A stretch of DNA of 64,000 bases from Brasilonema sp. UFV-L1. GTDB lineage: Bacteria; Cyanobacteriota; Cyanobacteriia; Cyanobacteriales; Nostocaceae. This document shows positions 62,885 to 64,000 of this stretch, in pieces. Position numbers and translations under genes: made by a program. Positions within the stretch are counted from its first letter, which is position 1, and each line of letters begins with the position of its first letter. The notes beneath the pieces were generated by a model. It ran no database searches, was not told where the DNA came from, and saw nothing but the letters and a program-made list of their open reading frames with translations. Location of the stretch: the NCBI RefSeq assembly GCF_012912105.1, contig NZ_QMEA01000021.1, forward strand, positions 57,286 to 121,285. The letters are read 5' to 3'.

Positions 62885-64000
62885 GTCGGGTAAGGGAGCC
62901 TGCATCACTGCATCTCCCTCCCCTAAGAACCGGACAGGACTCTTACGAATCATCCGGCTCAAGCCTCAGCTTACCAGAACGTTTGCCGCTATGTACGGCT
63001 AGGTGGCAGGCTTTATGGAGGTGTATGAGATTGTCGATATTATCGTTTCCTCCATCTTGAACCTTTGTGATATGGTGCGTATCGATTTCTTCTCCGTTAA
63101 ACAAGTGTTCACCGCAGATTAGGCATGTCCAGTTTTGTTGCTCGGCTACTTTATAAAGTTTTGAATCTTTAATCCAACGGGTTTTTCCGTACCGAGTGCC
63201 TCTGTCTTTCCAATATTCATGCAGTGTGGGGTCGTCTGGCGACGCCTTGTCTTTAACTTTGACGTGGCGTTGTATGGGAATTTTGGACAGTTTAACGATT
63301 GAAATCGTTTTTGTTTTTCCTCTTCTGTCCTTGGTTTTAGCAAAGAATTTCCAACCATTCTTTTTGTTGAAATATTTCTTTGTTACCCATTTCTTTCTTC
63401 TTTTGGAATGTCTCCTGAGTGCCCACTTGTAGAGCGCTTTCCATACTTGATGGTCAAAGTATGAGAAGACTTCTTTACTAACCCCAAATCTGTAGTAATT
63501 ACCCCATCCTCTAATGATTGGGTTAAATTTGGCTATTACGGCTTCAGGTGGCACATCTGGATTTCGTTTTAGCCATTCTCTAATTTCTTTGAGGAGGGCT
63601 AAAACTTTTTCCTTTTGAGGCTTAGTTAGACATTTACCTTTATTTTGTCTGATATTGAATCCGAGGAAGTTAAAACCATCTTCAATATTGACAATTTTAG
63701 TTTTATCTTGATTAAGCTCCAGTCCCCTGTTTTTAAGCCAACCAGAGATATAGGGTTTAATGTAGTCAATATCCTCTTTATTTCGGGCGGTGATTATGAA
63801 ATCGTCGGCAAAACGGACGAACCCGTATCTTTCCCTTGTTTGCGTTTTTATCACTTTTCCACGTTCATTGAATCTTCTTATCTTCACAACAAATTGTGAT
63901 AAGAATTCTTCCATACCATGTAGAGCGATATTTGCTAATAACGGGCTAAATAGAGTAGGGACGGAGCGCACCTTCAAACCTCACGACTTGCGTGTTTCTC
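62885..64000 (-). mobile_element. Group II intron, 3' part (window edge cuts it)
   Basis: On the minus strand, 62960-62926 forms domain V: GAGCCGGATGATTCGTAAG through CCTGTCCGGTTCT, with the AGC triad. It is followed by a domain VI-like stem and ends near 62885 (CCTTACCCGAC). Upstream is the reverse-transcriptase gene. The 5' part lies beyond the right edge. The intron 3' exon (GTTCGCGAAGCGTGACCC) is a dispersed repeat next to the broken IS copy. Confidence 0.8.
62943..63977 (-). CDS. ltrA: Group II intron reverse transcriptase/maturase with HNH domain, partial
   Basis: This minus-strand protein begins in the window at SPLLANIALHGMEEF and contains the reverse-transcriptase active site FADDF, a maturase domain X (RGWGNYYRFGVSKEVFSYFD) and a C-terminal HNH endonuclease (WTCLICGEH, THHITKVQDGGNDNIDNLIH, HKACHLAVH). 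The N-terminal motifs, including the expected GTPQGG just before SPLLANI, are missing; a stop lies in frame upstream at about 63982. The coding end runs into domain V. It is probably a truncated, inactive remnant, or the N-terminal part lies beyond the edge after a rearrangement. Confidence 0.8.
   Translation of the reverse strand: MKVRSVPTLFSPLLANIALHGMEEFLSQFVVKIRRFNERGKVIKTQTRERYGFVRFADDFIITARNKEDIDYIKPYISGWLKNRGLELNQDKTKIVNIEDGFNFLGFNIRQNKGKCLTKPQKEKVLALLKEIREWLKRNPDVPPEAVIAKFNPIIRGWGNYYRFGVSKEVFSYFDHQVWKALYKWALRRHSKRRKKWVTKKYFNKKNGWKFFAKTKDRRGKTKTISIVKLSKIPIQRHVKVKDKASPDDPTLHEYWKDRGTRYGKTRWIKDSKLYKVAEQQNWTCLICGEHLFNGEEIDTHHITKVQDGGNDNIDNLIHLHKACHLAVHSGKRSGKLRLEPDDS

Overview
The window looks like chromosomal DNA of a filamentous, probably heterocyst-forming cyanobacterium (Nostocales type). 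The evidence is cyanobacterial marker genes (ndhL, a pxcA/cemA homologue, a tRNA-Leu(UAA) with a group I intron, CpcS/CpeS-type lyase), very frequent GCGATCGC (HIP1) octamers, heptamer-type short tandem repeats, and xisH/xisI genes. The pebA-pebB pair shows that it makes phycoerythrobilin and so probably phycoerythrin. I cannot name the species.

Layout. 0.85-3.3 kb: nucleotide-sugar genes (UDP-glucuronate decarboxylase, UDP-glucose dehydrogenase). 4.2-6.1 kb: an iron-sulfur photolyase followed by an 11-unit 21-bp array. 6.1-14.7 kb: an accessory island of putative secreted M60-like metallopeptidases with ricin-type lectin and VWA domains, with decayed transposases between them. 15.6-20.6 kb: a CUT1 sugar ABC transporter whose gaps are filled with repeats. 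20.7-21.5 kb: two overlapping unknown genes of foreign codon style. 21.5-26.6 kb: LarB/CpmA-like protein, a small membrane stress protein, an intact IS4-like element with 16-bp inverted repeats, and a NodB-type deacetylase. 26.6-31.2 kb: an XRE regulator and seven small secreted proteins, four of them tandem paralogues with Q/N/G-rich repeats. 31.3-38.6 kb: PIN protein, lamin-tail protein, MltA, PxcA and a RecB/AddB-like ATPase. 38.6-41.6 kb: phycobilin synthesis and attachment (pebB, pebA, cpcS/cpeS-like).

41.7-48.7 kb: pentapeptide protein, crcB, a well-formed fluoride riboswitch, antiporter-Usp, a second crcB, a GNAT protein and an AAA-like ATPase, the last four packed as one operon. 49.4-57.0 kb: a beta-barrel protein, a TroA/ZnuA-like binding protein with changed metal ligands, a Ser/Thr kinase, several unknown secreted or membrane proteins, DUF3007 and ndhL. 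57.4-57.8 kb: split tRNA-Leu. 58.3-61.8 kb: xisI-xisH and a CHAT protease-like gene. 61.8-64.0 kb: a decayed second copy of the IS element joined to a group II intron whose reverse transcriptase is cut by the window edge.

The strongest regulatory result is the fluoride riboswitch with its own 12-bp competing hairpin. It probably controls the antiporter and second crcB, and possibly the GNAT and AAA genes. Other notable points are the near-identical tandem secreted paralogues sharing a 3' hairpin, the lectin-metallopeptidase island, XisHI beside a CHAT gene, and several dispersed palindromic repeats, some lying in frame inside genes.
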